NCBI RefSeq assembly: GCF_900090045.1
Contig: NC_041787.1
Coordinates: 2,415,001 to 2,479,000, forward strand
Length of the DNA stretch: 64,000 nt
Origin: Plasmodium malariae
Lineage: Eukaryota > Apicomplexa > Aconoidasida > Haemosporida > Plasmodiidae
Direction: 5' to 3'
The notes under the pieces: generated by a model
What the model was told of the DNA's origin: nothing
The model's database searches: none
What the model saw: the letters and a program-made list of their open reading frames with translations, nothing else
Shown: positions 38,931 to 52,168 of the stretch, piece after piece
How the letters are laid out: the number at the start of each line of letters is the position of its first letter
How positions within the stretch are numbered: the stretch's first letter is position 1
Made by a program: the position numbers and the translations under genes

Positions 38931-41279
38931 AGTATTTATTTAACTTTTCATAATTATTTTTAAATATGATTTGTCCATAAATGAAACAGATAAACCTAGT
39001 TATAACCAACATATTTCCCTCGTTAATATCATTTATTATAAATTATGCAAAAAGTTGTATCCCAAGAGATACTGTAACTTGAAAAAGTGATATATTGATA
39101 TATAAGATTTATGAAGTTCCCTGAATATAATTAAACGTTTTGAAATAACATAGGAAAATTAATATATATTCTTACATTTTATAAGAATTTGGATATTTTT
39201 TTTTCTAATTTGTATATTATAATATTTTTTGAGGGCGTATAAACATCCCCCTTTATTATATATATACGTATATATAAATTTAATTATATTATTAATTTAT
39301 AATTTTTACTTTTACTCATAAACATATTAGATGTTTCACGAAAAAATGAATATTATTTATAGATTACTTTTTCATTTTTTTGAATGTAGATAATTAACTT
39401 ACGTTTGTTTTGGTATTCTCAATAAATAAAACATTTAAAACATAATTTACGGGATAATGAATATTTTTCAAAATGGATAAAGCAAATAATTATATATTAA
39501 TTTAGAAAATATGTATTAAATAGAAGTTTATAAGTTGTATAACATTCATAAGTAGATATTTTTTATAAGATACAGAATTAATTAACATATGCTGTTATAT
39601 TTTTTTGAATAAACACATATTTATAACATTTGACAAAGTATAGTAGGAATTCAAATAATGGAAAATTATATGACACCTATTATAATTCTTGATGTACTTA
39701 TAAGTATATATATATAATATACAAATGGAAGAATTCAATAAAATGATAATTATAATATTTTTGTGTAATATGAATTAGGAAAATATTAATTATATAAGCT
39801 TATTAAAATTTTATGGATTTTTTATATTTTCTTATGTTTAATTAATTATTTAGAACATCAATGTGACAAGACTTAGTATGAATTTTTTATTTTAGAATTA
39901 AAAAAATATATGCAATATATAATATTATTCTATAATCATCCATAGTTACTAAGTGAAACAAGTAAGAAGGAAATAAAAAACTAGGATATAAATATTTATT
40001 CTTTTGTAAGTATATTTCATAAAATATATAACTGAACTTATATAAATTAGTTGTATAAAAGTATAATTTAAAATATGAATTAGTATTGATTTTCTATTTA
40101 AAATTAATAAAATATATTTGAGACGTTCTCCCCTCTATTAAACATTCAAGCAAAAAATTAATATATCAAAGATATTCCTAAATTTTATTATATATTATTT
40201 TATAAATTATTCTTCCACATTTTTCAAGGATATTACTTTATCGTATAATTTAATATATTAAAATTATTTTTTAAATTATCTTAATTATTAATAATGTTTA
40301 TATAATGAATTTACTTCAAGATTTTTATTTTTTTTTTTAATGTTAGTATTTTATAGTGAAGCTATAAATTTGTATTTTTATTAATAAAATAATATAAAAT
40401 AAAATAATTTTAGGTATTCTAAAACACTTTATTTATATGTAATAATATAAATTAAACCTAAAAATTATACTCTTTACAAAACATGATAGAAAAATAGAAG
40501 TTCACTTATTCTTTAGATTAAACATATATATATTTATTCATAGTTTAGATACTAAATTATAGATTTGATTTTAAACATTTTGTATGAAGAAGAATGAATG
40601 AACATGATTAAATGGTGTAACTGAAGTGTGTGTTATAATTTTAATTAATATAACATAAGGCGTTCTACAAAATATTACTATTTTCATTTATTACTACTAT
40701 TATTATTATTATTTTATTGTTATAATAATTAATATTATTTAAGTCAATAACATGTTGTAGTATATGCTCTAAAATTAGAACAATTATTGAGATACCATCA
40801 TTATAATTAGTAATTACTGATATAGTATATAGAGAAATGTATTATGTACATAAATTAAATGTCCAATATTGTATATAAACTCAATATTTTCGCATAATAA
40901 GAAATAACACATTTTTATTTTTAATTTATTGTGAAGAGGGATAAAAGTAAATTTAATTAATCAATACACACATTGCATAATTAAATTATATATTTTGTTT
41001 ATTTATGAAAGAATTCAATTTATTTTTATTTTAAAGAAAATTTTATTTTTTTTTAAATAAGAACAAGATAAAATAACAATATAACACATTTTTAAGGTTA
41101 TTTTTTTGTTGTCCAAGTTGTAAAGTTCTTTGTATTTATATACATTTTATTATTTACAAGACAATAATGAAAAATTTATTTTTTAAACAAATATGGAGTC
41201 CTTTATTATTATGTGTATATTACATGATTATTAAGTTTTTCTTTATTTAATATATTACAATTTTAAAAATTTATATTTT
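38931..41279. other. A+T-rich intergenic stretch
   Basis: Nothing coding. A short (TAT)n run lies near 40698-40713. Confidence 0.55.
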
Positions 41280-42114
41280 ATAGCAACAATTTAAGACACT
41301 CTTAATTATTAAAATTTCTTCGTGTATAATTTTAACTTGGTATGCCTTTTTAACAGTGGTACACTAGGTTAATGTTATTTAAGTTTAGTTGCATCATTCA
41401 TATATTTTGTATTTTGTTTTTAGAAATATTGTTTTTTATTCTATTAAATAAGTAATATTTCCTTTTTTTATACTTCGTTTAGCAAATACGTTGACCATAA
41501 GTTGAGACATAGTATAAAATTATTTACAAAAACTTATTGATCATTAGAAAAATACAAGTAGCGTAAACATTCCAGTATTGTATAGTTAAAAGAAGATATT
41601 ACGAAAAATGGAGAGAAAGGAAAAAAAGATATATCTAATTGATGAAAGAAAGGTAAAAAGAAAAAACCTTCATTCCAATGGATGTTCATTAAATAATATG
41701 CGATACCGTTTACAAGCTGCGTATTATAAATATAAAACGTTTAATGGAAAAGTTTTCTATTTTGAGAACAAATGGATTAATGAAAGAGATTATGATTACC
41801 TTGAATGAAACAGGATTATTCGTGATATAGAAAAATAAAAAAATGAAAATTAAAAATTGCCCTTTTGCAATTGCTATATTTTTACTTTTTTTTTTGGATT
41901 AATAGATTTTCCCATGTTACAGGGATTTAAGTTGTCATATTCAGGAATAAATTTGTATCAAAATTCTAATGGTGGTTGTTTTAATAACACAGGTAGGACA
42001 TTGCTATGTGAAGTATGACATAGTTTTTTTTCAGTATCATATATTCTAAATTTGATTATATTATCTGTAATAACTGCAGTAACCACAACAGGTATCTTAA
42101 TAAATAAAGAATAA
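41280..42114 (+). pseudogene. fam-l/fam-m-like exported protein, decayed
   Basis: Exon 1 (about 41280-41358) encodes QQFKTLLIIKISSCIILTW, the family's hydrophobic first exon with its LTW motif, before donor GTACAC. The start position reads ATA and the next codons are out of frame. Exon 2 starts near 41483: HKLRHSIKLFTKTY, a stop (TGA 41538) exactly where the PEXEL Arg would be, SLEKYK, TAG 41559, RKHSSIV, TAG 41583, LKEDITKNGEKGKKD. A frameshift follows, then the best-kept block, NGKVFYFENKWINERDYDYL (41740-41806), typical of fam-l/fam-m before the first membrane segment. After more frameshifts come NCPFAIAIFLLFFL, FPMLQGFKLSYSG and a last hydrophobic stretch (LNLIILSVITAVTTTGILI) to the stop at 42112-42114. 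The family call is strong; the gene is clearly dead. Confidence 0.82.
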
Positions 42115-45100
42115 TCTAAAATATTTAAGTTGATAATATAGTAAAATTAATAATAAACATGTATTTCTATGTAGAGAAGTTCTTAATATGAAGTAATAAC
42201 TGTAACATCTTCAGTGATATATTCTTAATAAACATACATTTAACTGCTACAATTTTATAAATTCATATGTATATACATGATCCTTTTGATAAGGTACAAT
42301 TAAAATTTATGTTTTTCTTTTTGTAAATTTGTATGTTTAATTTGTTTGTACTTTGCATTTTAATATATTATATGTGCTTAATTAATAATTATGTCATAAT
42401 ATATATATTAAGTTATTTAAATACATTTCTGCAAAAAATATATGTTTTTACCTTAAAATTAATATATAATAGCACATTTCATATAATTTTATTGATGTGT
42501 GTAAGTTTATATTTTAACTATATTAATTGGTATTTTATATATATTTTATCTTGTTCTAGTCTAAATTTATATATATAAACACAATCAGGAAAATGTATTT
42601 TTAGTTTTAAATTAAAATAAATGTGTCTTGTTATATAATTAATGAAAAAATTTTAATGTATTATGTTGCATGAATACATACATACATATATATGTATATA
42701 TATATATATATATTTTATTTATGCGTTTAATATTGATTACAAAAAATATATCTTTTGAGAATTATTCAACAAAATATATTTATTGTAAAATCCTGTTTAA
42801 TGGACATTTACTATTTTACTTATTATATAAATATTAAATTATAAATATATAATAAAATATCATATTTCCTAATAATGGATTATCTATAATTATTTAGTAG
42901 CTAGGGGATGATAAGTTATTACAATTAAGTGCAATGTTAAAACAAAATATTATTTTACTATTGTTATTAACTTTATTGTTAGTTCGACTCTGCATAAGTC
43001 ATTTTACTATAATTTGTATTGAATATTTATAAATAAATGCAATATATATTCTTCTTCTTTTTTCTAAAAGTTTCCGCAATTAAATTCATGTATTTAGTTT
43101 AATTAGATATTAAAAAATAATATGAACCAATACATGTTTTTTTTGTTATAATTGTAAATTTCTAAAAAGTGTTATGTTTATAAATATATAAATTACATTA
43201 TTAGAAATTAAAATACATATATATTTTGTACAATAGTTTGAACATGCATAGATATTTACTTATATATTTGTGATATTTTATATTGCTGTATATAAATATA
43301 TTATGAATCACTTAATATTGTTCTATGTATATATATAAAATACATACAGTTTATATTAATCGATACTAATTCTTTTATATTTATAGAACTTATTTTTTAA
43401 AAATATTAAAAGTATATAAAAATGATCTCATTTCTTATATATAATTTAGAAATACATTTTTATGTCACAGGATATTCCTAAGATACAGTGGAATATTATT
43501 AGTGTAATTTTAGTTTTATTAACAACTGCATATGGAGAATTATTGATTTTGTGAATTTTTATTTTTTTTCAACAGATAGTAAGATACTTACATTTATTAT
43601 TTTATTACGAAACACTTGTAATTTTTGATTTTATTCTATTTTATAAGAATTTTTTAAATATGTATAAGATAAAATGAATACTAAAAGAGAAGTGAATCTT
43701 TATTTTTGGAAATATTAAACCATACTTTTATAAAACTTTCTATTAAATAAAAAAAAAAGCGAAAAAATGGTTAAGAAAAATAAATGTTCCTTATTATTCT
43801 TGAGAATATGAAAAAATTAATACATTAACTTCATTGTGTTCAATAGATGTTATAGGTTTTTGAATTTTTTTTGATAATATACATATTGCGTGATTCTTTT
43901 TTTTACCATTATATAAGAGCTAAACATTTTTTATGTAAAAGCATTTGTTTAATTCGTTAAAATATGCACAAGTGAAAAGAAAAGAGCCTGTAAATGATAC
44001 TGAAAAGGTATTATTATATATGTTACAACATACATATATAAAGTAATGGAATGAAGATACATTATGTCCATTCTGAAAATTTGTTTTAGTAAATGAAAAT
44101 AATTGTTTTTACTTTAATATTTATTTTCCTTATTTTTTTTTTGAGTATATTAATTTTATCGTTTTATACATTAAGATTTTGAAAAAACAGTTGTATGAAT
44201 TTTTTTTTTTTTTTCGATCAATAATAATATTTTTTTTAATACAGTACATTTATATATATTTACCTTTAGTGTTATAGTATATGATAAATGAAAATAATAG
44301 GATATAAAGGAATACCATTTTTATAAGAAATTTTTATAATATATAAAAATATTAGTTTTTTATCTTTCCTCTTAAAAGTATGTTATTTTAAAAAAGAGTA
44401 TATTACATATTATATATTAATAAATATTCTCTTTTTAATGCGTTTACTAAAAAATGTAAAATTGCATATATTTATACACTTATAAATATTTAACAATGCA
44501 TTTTAAATTTATTACATTCTTTATAATATCCTGAAATGATCAATTTAACGACAATAATAATATTTCCCATGCACCCAAGTATATACTTGTTTTCCGTATT
44601 ATGTATCATATACATATTTGAGATACTACATAAATTAAAAGAATAACAAATATATGTACACATGGAGGAAATATCTTAATTTTTTTTTTTTTTTTCTGTA
44701 TATATCAGCAGTTATATAAGGAACATACTATAATGTTATTAATTAATTATATTGTATCGATGGATCATAAAATTTTCTATTATATAAATATCATGACATA
44801 ACATCTTATTTACCAAAGAACAATTATATATATTTGTATAATAATATATTCTGTTAATAATAGATTTATTAAAATTTATATTATATCACACTGTATATAC
44901 AAAAAAGTGCAATTCAAAATAATTTTAAATTTTATATCTTAATATGGGAGAAAAATAAATTATCAAAGGATGTAATAATTTTTTTTTTTTCGACAGTGCA
45001 TTAAATATATTCTTATTATTAAACTTACAAAATATTAATTCTACTTAAGTAAAACGTAATAATAATATTGTTATGAAATAATAAAATTTTTATAATTACA

Positions 45101-45614
45101 TAAATTTTAAGCAATTAATTCCTTTAAAAAAATGAAACAAAATTAACAAATAATATATATATATACATAATTAGGGAAATTTTTATTTAGGAACTAATTT
45201 TCTCATTAATATATTCCTATTTTTATTAAATTATGGATATATATGAATTTTCTTAATGACATTCTAAGAAAAAAAATTATATATGTAACCGATATATTAT
45301 TAAATAAATTAATTTCAGATTTTATATTTTATGTTCTTTTTCCTCTTTTATATTATGAATTACTTCGTTCTTATAATTTCTTTGTTCTCTTCCTATATCA
45401 TAAGAGTTATTATATCTGTTTCACAAACAACATATGCTATAACGTGAATAAGATTAAAACATAATTTTATTATGTCCTTATCACTTTATAGAATATATTT
45501 TTTTATTAATTATTCAAACTTTCCTACTTAATTCTTATTATATATAGAACTTAAATATATATTATCTGCTCATAATTAATCTTCTATCACCATTCTATAT
45601 TAGTATTCATCTTT
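42115..45614. other. A+T-rich intergenic stretch
   Basis: No gene supported. The plus-strand frames 42333-42578 and 45243-45464 are runs of Ile/Leu/Tyr/Phe without signal or family resemblance. A short coding-like stretch near 43470-43550 (DIPKIQWNIISVILVLLTTA) could be a membrane-segment remnant but stands alone. Confidence 0.45.
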
Positions 45615-47960
45615 TCAATTATGAATTTCCAGATTTTTACTGCTTTCTACAGTTCTCTTGTTCGTTTCACTTATTTTTTCTGTAGCTTCTGTTTTCCTAA
45701 GTGAATTTTCTTCTGTTTTCCATTTATTTATGTAATCGTAGAGATGTGATTTCCTATTTCTTATATACTCCTCTTTTTTGAATTCTTCTAATATCATCCT
45801 AAGTACGAGAATACAGTTTTTCCGATAATTTTTTTTTTATATATTTAGATAATTATTCATTACATACTTTATGCTCTATTTCTATTTTATTTATTGATCA
45901 TTTATTAACTTTAGTTTCTTCATTTTCATAATCATCTAACATATTTTGATATTCCTCTGTTAATCACTTAGATCAGCAGTATTCCAAATATTGATATATA
46001 ATTATAATCTTTTATGATATCCACTGTTTCCATTAATCTATGAGTCTTTCAAAAAATAGAATTTTTTGATTTTCTTTTGACAATATTCCATTTAATTCTT
46101 CATTTTTTTAAAGTAATCTTGTTCTTTTTTCTATTAATTTTTGAAATTATTAAATCAATCTTCTTTTTTCATTTTTCAGAAAAATTTATATTTTTTCTAT
46201 TTATTTATTCTATAAAATTTGTGTATTATTGTCATTGCTACTTTTAACTTTTTTCATTATTTGTTAATCAGTATTTATATTAGGATAGGTTGCATGTTTC
46301 TATTTTATAAAATCTTCTAGGCATAATTCAAAAGATTTAGCTTTCTTAGATAGGCATTCTTCATTTATGCATTTTTTTAATACTTCTATGTGTACATCAA
46401 TAATAGTTTTGGGGTTGTTTTTTTTTTCCTTTGACATGTTTACATTTTTTATCATGTTAGTATTATGTATTGTTATACTTTTTATGATTTCATCTTAATT
46501 CTACAATGGATTTTTTAAGTGATTTTATGCTACGAACTCAATTTTTTTGTCAGAATATAAAAGTAGTAGTATTATGAAAAATTTTGCACGTCTTCTTTTT
46601 ATCTTTTTTTCTTTAAAAACATTCCTATTAAAACGAGCTTTAATATAGAAAATAATAGTTTTATATAATGAATTATTACAATATTCAAATTATTAATTTA
46701 TTTTTTCACATAATTTATATTTTACTTTAATAGAAAGGGAAAACAAAATAATAACCACGAATCAAAATAGTATTGATGATACGTATTTGTTTTGTGAGTT
46801 TAACACTGTATCTGTATTATCATTTTAGATATATATGTTATATATTGTAATTATAACAAAATTATAAAATTTTTTAACATTAGGAGAACCTGCAAATTAG
46901 GGAGCATAAAAGATATAAAGGTCGAATTAGGCATTAATATTTTAGGATATAATAAAAAAGTTTCAGGCTCAATGATTTCTTTTACTTCTTGAGAATGAGG
47001 ACTCTGTATTTTGTATTGTTGTGATATACTTGTATAGGCCTATTGAGAATATGTAGAATTTTTAGGGAGTTCTTCTTGTTTATCTTTAATTTGACTGGCT
47101 TCATTTTCCGTAGTTGCTTTTTGTCGTGGAATTTATTATTACTGTTAAGACTGGATAGCATATTTTGATTTAGTTTTATTTGGGGATTAGTTGTCTGTTT
47201 TAGACGAAAATTAATTTTTTCTTTTTTCTTGTTTTTATTTTGAGCGTTTATTTTCTACTTCAGGTTGAGGTTTTTATTGCATAGGATGATCCCGGATTAA
47301 GTACCTAAAGTGTTTTTTAAATGTTTGACTATTTTGTATGATGAAATTAGGGTTCAAATTTTTATTTTGATATTTATTATTTTAGAATTATTTTAAGGAT
47401 TTATGTTTTTTTCTAAATAGTTCTTTCTTTATGTAAGCCATGAATTATAATCTTTAAATGTAGTTATACATTAACTGTGTTCATTACAATTATACGTATT
47501 TCTTCGTTATTTATAGGTCCGTATTTCATCTATATATATTTTTCTTTATTCTCGAAAATTAGCTTCTTCATATTTTAATTGCAAAAATTATTCTATCAAT
47601 ATAATCTATAATCATAGGACAACCACTCTATTTATTAAGCTTTCCAATTTTATGTTCAAAATGATTTTTATGTACTTGTTTCCGCTCATTCTGTTAAGTA
47701 TATGGTGGTGATAAAATTTTTTTTTATTAGATATTTAGCCATTACTAAGCATTATTGTTTAAATTTGTTTTTTTCTGTCTTTGTCTTTTGATAAAGTAGT
47801 TTCCTTTACAATATATCTTCCAAGTCTTCTGTATTTATTTTTTGAAAACGTAATTTCCTTCAACATATCCATATCCTAACCAATTCTGGATTCAAGAGAA
47901 TTAGTATGAATTATTTAAACGGTAATTTTCATATTATGTTCGTGATAATATCTGTTTCAT
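45615..47960 (-). pseudogene. STP1 (SURFIN-related) protein, decayed
   Basis: STP1 proteins are large subtelomeric membrane proteins with an N-terminal Cys/Trp domain, a Pro/Gln-rich middle, a membrane segment and a Trp-rich internal region. On the minus strand the pieces appear in that order. The N-terminal domain has NERKQVHKNHFEHKIGKLNK (about 47640-47700), then GCPMIID (about 47615), LQLKYEEANFRE and ITTFKDYNSWL. A Gln/Pro/Lys middle follows (KATTENEASQIKDKQEELPK, ISQQYKIQSPHSQEVKEIIE, about 46940-47110). A short hydrophobic remnant lies near 46830. The internal side has RRRAKFFIILLLLYSDKKIE (about 46560), IIDVHIEVLKKC (about 46400), KSFELCLEDFIK, and the best-kept block, LEEFKKEEYIRNRKSHLYDY and SLRKTEATEKISETNKRTVE (45797-45615). 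Stops and frameshifts occur every few dozen codons and several Trp positions are stops. The ends are approximate. The domain order makes the family call firm. Confidence 0.85.
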
Positions 47961-50900
47961 ATATAGATAGTTTATGCATAAATTTAGTGATATTAAAAAG
48001 CAATAAATTTTACCCTTGACATAGTGGCAATATAATATCATTCTAGTATGTCATAAATAATCACCTGTAAGAAAAATGCAAATTTACAACTTTTTATATA
48101 TCAATAGCTTAATTTTATATTAATATATATTAACAGAAATTAAAGGATTATCTAATGGATATGCGTTTTTATATGTTCTGTTATATAATTGGATACACTA
48201 ATATTTATTTTATATTTCTCCTACCTTTTATTACATTAAATAAATATATCACAGGTGGAGATATATGATATATATAATTTGAAATTAAGTTACAGTAAAT
48301 TATTTAATTTTATAAAATATCAAATTCTACTTTATAATGGGAGAGACAAATGGCTAACAGTAATATATTAAATATAAGTTACATTAATAAATAATATTGC
48401 ATTTGTGTAAATTTATCATCAATATGTGGATGGCGCGTTTTTTGTTTTTTTAGTACAGATATACACATGTTTATATATATTATTACTTGTATTATTGTAA
48501 ATAATTCTTTTTAATATTTTGATTTTCCTAAAATGAATAATTCATAAACCAAATCGTAATTATCACTGAGAGTATGCTCCTTTTTTATTGTGTTAGATTA
48601 GTTATTAATTTTTTATACGGCGATATTATAGTGTTGTAAATTTCTTGTTCATAGTTTTTTACTTTTAATATATTGTATATAGGGATGTGATTTATTATTA
48701 TATAAATTATGGTATAATGCATCTGTAGTTGAAGTTACATATCGTTATAATGTATTTGTACCGTTTAATACTAAATACATATGAATTGCCTAAAAATTAA
48801 TAATGTATGGTATATAAATTATGCAATATAATAGATTTAAGTAGTATACGTTATTACATATATGGGTTTTACATTATATGTTATTAGTCACTTTCGAATA
48901 AGAACTATTTAATTATTATTATATATTTTAATTAATAGAATGTATTGTAGGGCATATCAATTAATTAAATTATATTAGAACACGTATTGAACATGCAAAA
49001 AATTATTAGTATATATTACAGCAGAATTAATTAAAACATTATGTTAAAAAATGTAAAATAAATTAGAACTTCATAATGTGAAATCGTAATAATATAACTG
49101 AATGTAAATAGAATGATATCTTACAATATTTAAAACAAAATATATGGAAGTGTTCCAATAACTTTTCTGTAACTGTTCATATATATATTCGAATATATAG
49201 ATTAAAATTATGTTATTTATTTCTGGTTCTTATTTTGAATTTGACAATTGCATGAATATATATTTTTTACATATAAATGTTTATTTGGAAATATAAAAAA
49301 AAAAAAGAGTCATGAATTAATACAGAATACTTTTTAGCACATTAATTGGTAATTAAAATTACATAAAGATTTAAAATTAATGCCAAAATGATTGATTATT
49401 CTATTATAATATAAATAAATTATTTCAAATTTTAATTTTTTTGAAATAAGTACATAAGAGATAATGAATGGAGAGAAGGTTAAATGAAAAAAAAAAAATA
49501 TATATTAATTGTTAATTAATATTGGTAAATAGTTAATTAACACAAAATATTAATCTGTTCTATTTATCTTTAATCAATCTGTTGTATTAAAGAATTAATT
49601 GTTTAATATTTTATTATTTTTTGATTTTATTTATATGAATTTTTTTTGTTGTATTCTTTCTTTTTATTTTAATACCTTACATTCTACCCTATTTCTTTTT
49701 ATTATATGTTGCTTAATAATGATATATGAGAATATGTAAATAAACATAATTTATCATTTATTAATATATTATATATTTTAACTGTTGAATTTGAATATAT
49801 TATATATATAGTAAGCACAATAGATAAAGAAAAGCACAACGTAGGATAATATGTAAAATACTAAAGAAAATATAACTTTCTCAAATAACTTAATGAATAT
49901 TGGAATAATTTTATAATAGTTCACAAATATATATATATCAATATATATATATTTTTGTTATTTTAATTTATGTTTATAGATACATTTGTACATAAGGAAG
50001 TTTTATTTGATATAGATAATTGTGTGTTTTCAATATTTAGAAGTATACTATATAATTATTTTGTTAAACTTTTTTTAGGAAACATATTATATATATTATA
50101 TAAACATTAACTGAGTATGTCTATAATAAAAATGTTAACTTATATATATGAAGCTTATTTACAATTTAGGAGTAAATAAAATACTTCAAATATAAATGTT
50201 TTTAAAATAGCACATCAATAGTTATCACGAAAACGCTATTATTTACAATTTTTCTATTTATAAATTTTGGCATGCGAATTTATTTATACAAAATAGAAAT
50301 AAATATATCAATATCTTTACAATATAAAATACATGGTCACAGTTTTTCATTTAATTTTATATTAATAGTGATCTAATATTTTCTATAATTTTTTTTTTCA
50401 TTAAAAATATATAAAATACATACATAATAAAAAGAAAAAAAAATAAGTTATACATTTTAGGAAGAAAAGTTATTAATATGTTTATATTTAATATTATGAA
50501 AATATAAAAAGGAAAGAATAATTATAATTTTACGTGTAACAGGGTAAAAATATGACTTCTTTATGATATTAAAATTAAATGATAAAAAAGTATAATTAAC
50601 ATTATGCTTATTAATTGCACCTAATGCAATATTTAAGCAGCATTATTATTTTTATCATTAAATATATATTTATGGATAAACTTTTATATCACTATATTTA
50701 ATAATACTTACTCTGAATATTATATACTTTAAATGAATATATAGAACATGAAAGAACATATGCTTATTATTTATTTTAAATATAATATTTTTCTAAAAAA
50801 TATTTCAAGTTTCATATTATATGTAATATTTTACATAAAATACAATAATGATACCATATTTTAAAAATTTTAAATAATTTTAATTTTTATTAAATATTAC

Positions 50901-52168
50901 CAACAATATATTTTTTAATAAAATACTTCGTAAGTATTATATACTTAATTATATAAGTAAAATAATATATTTTTCAATGTACCATAGATAATTAACGTAT
51001 GTATATATTACATAAATAATATTGATATATTTTTTTATATGGTATAATCTCTCATTCTACATTTTATTGTGCTAAATATTCATGAGAGATTGTATTAGTG
51101 TTGTAAATTAATAATTTCCTTTTTTCTATTATTGATAAATTATAATTTATTTTATATTATTCTATTTTTTTATAAAAATTGTACATGTGCTGCCAGAACG
51201 GAAGAGTCACATGTAATACTAAACAGTTTAGTTCATTTATATAAAATACTGAATTGTAATAATACTATTGTATTAATTATGTTAACGTAATTTACAATAT
51301 TTTATTCTATTTCGGAAGTTGTATTATATCTGTGTAAAATTTAATATGGAATTTTTATAAAATATATACTACTTATAACAAATAAGTAAGTCGAAAGAAG
51401 AAAAAAAGGGAAAAGAGAAGAAAATAATATAATAATATGTGATAATGAATTCTAGTTATTGAACTTAAATAAAAATATATATACGCAAAAAATTTTATTA
51501 AAGCAGGTATAATTCTTAAAATTAGTTATTTACTTTATAAAAAATATTTCAAGTAATCCTAATAACGAACTATTTTTATCCGTTTCTATTTAAATATTTA
51601 CATTTAACTTCATTCTTCTTTCACATTTTTTGATGAGATATATGCATACGCTTTTTTTTAATTTTGTTCTTACTTATTTAAACAGCTAGTTGTTTAGTTT
51701 CATATAGTATCATTGTTGTATTTTCATGTATGTTCTCTCAAACATATTAGAACTTCTTATATTATTAATATTTACTTATTATTTTATATATGTCGTTTAA
51801 TATAATTTCGTTTTTTATTAATATATATAAATACTATAGTTTTACCATGCTTATGCTGATGATATTAGTTTTCATATATTTTTATATTTTTCATATTATA
51901 TGTAAAATTATACCTATTTTCCGTGATTAAATATTTCTTATTATAAAAGCTTTATCATATAGTTATATATAATTACTACACTGTATAATTTTTCATTTAT
52001 ACAATGTAAACACGAAAAAGATATATTTTATGTATTAACTGTATTTCATTGATATATTTTTTTTTTCCGTTACTAATTATAAATGAGCGTATGCTCTCCT
52101 AATGCAATATTTTCAATGTAATTCTTCTAAATCATATTATATTCTATTTAAAGTAAACAAATATGGTT
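47961..52168. other. A+T-rich intergenic stretch
   Basis: More than 4 kb with no supportable gene on either strand. The right end is the 3' side of the minus-strand PIR gene. Confidence 0.55.

Noticed and set aside
42333..42578. 81-codon hydrophobic frame after the fam-l/fam-m-like pseudogene
   Set aside because: Almost entirely Ile/Leu/Tyr/Phe/Asn; typical chance frame here.
45243..45464. 73-codon frame near the STP1 pseudogene
   Set aside because: Opposite strand to STP1, no resemblance to any part of it, composition-driven.
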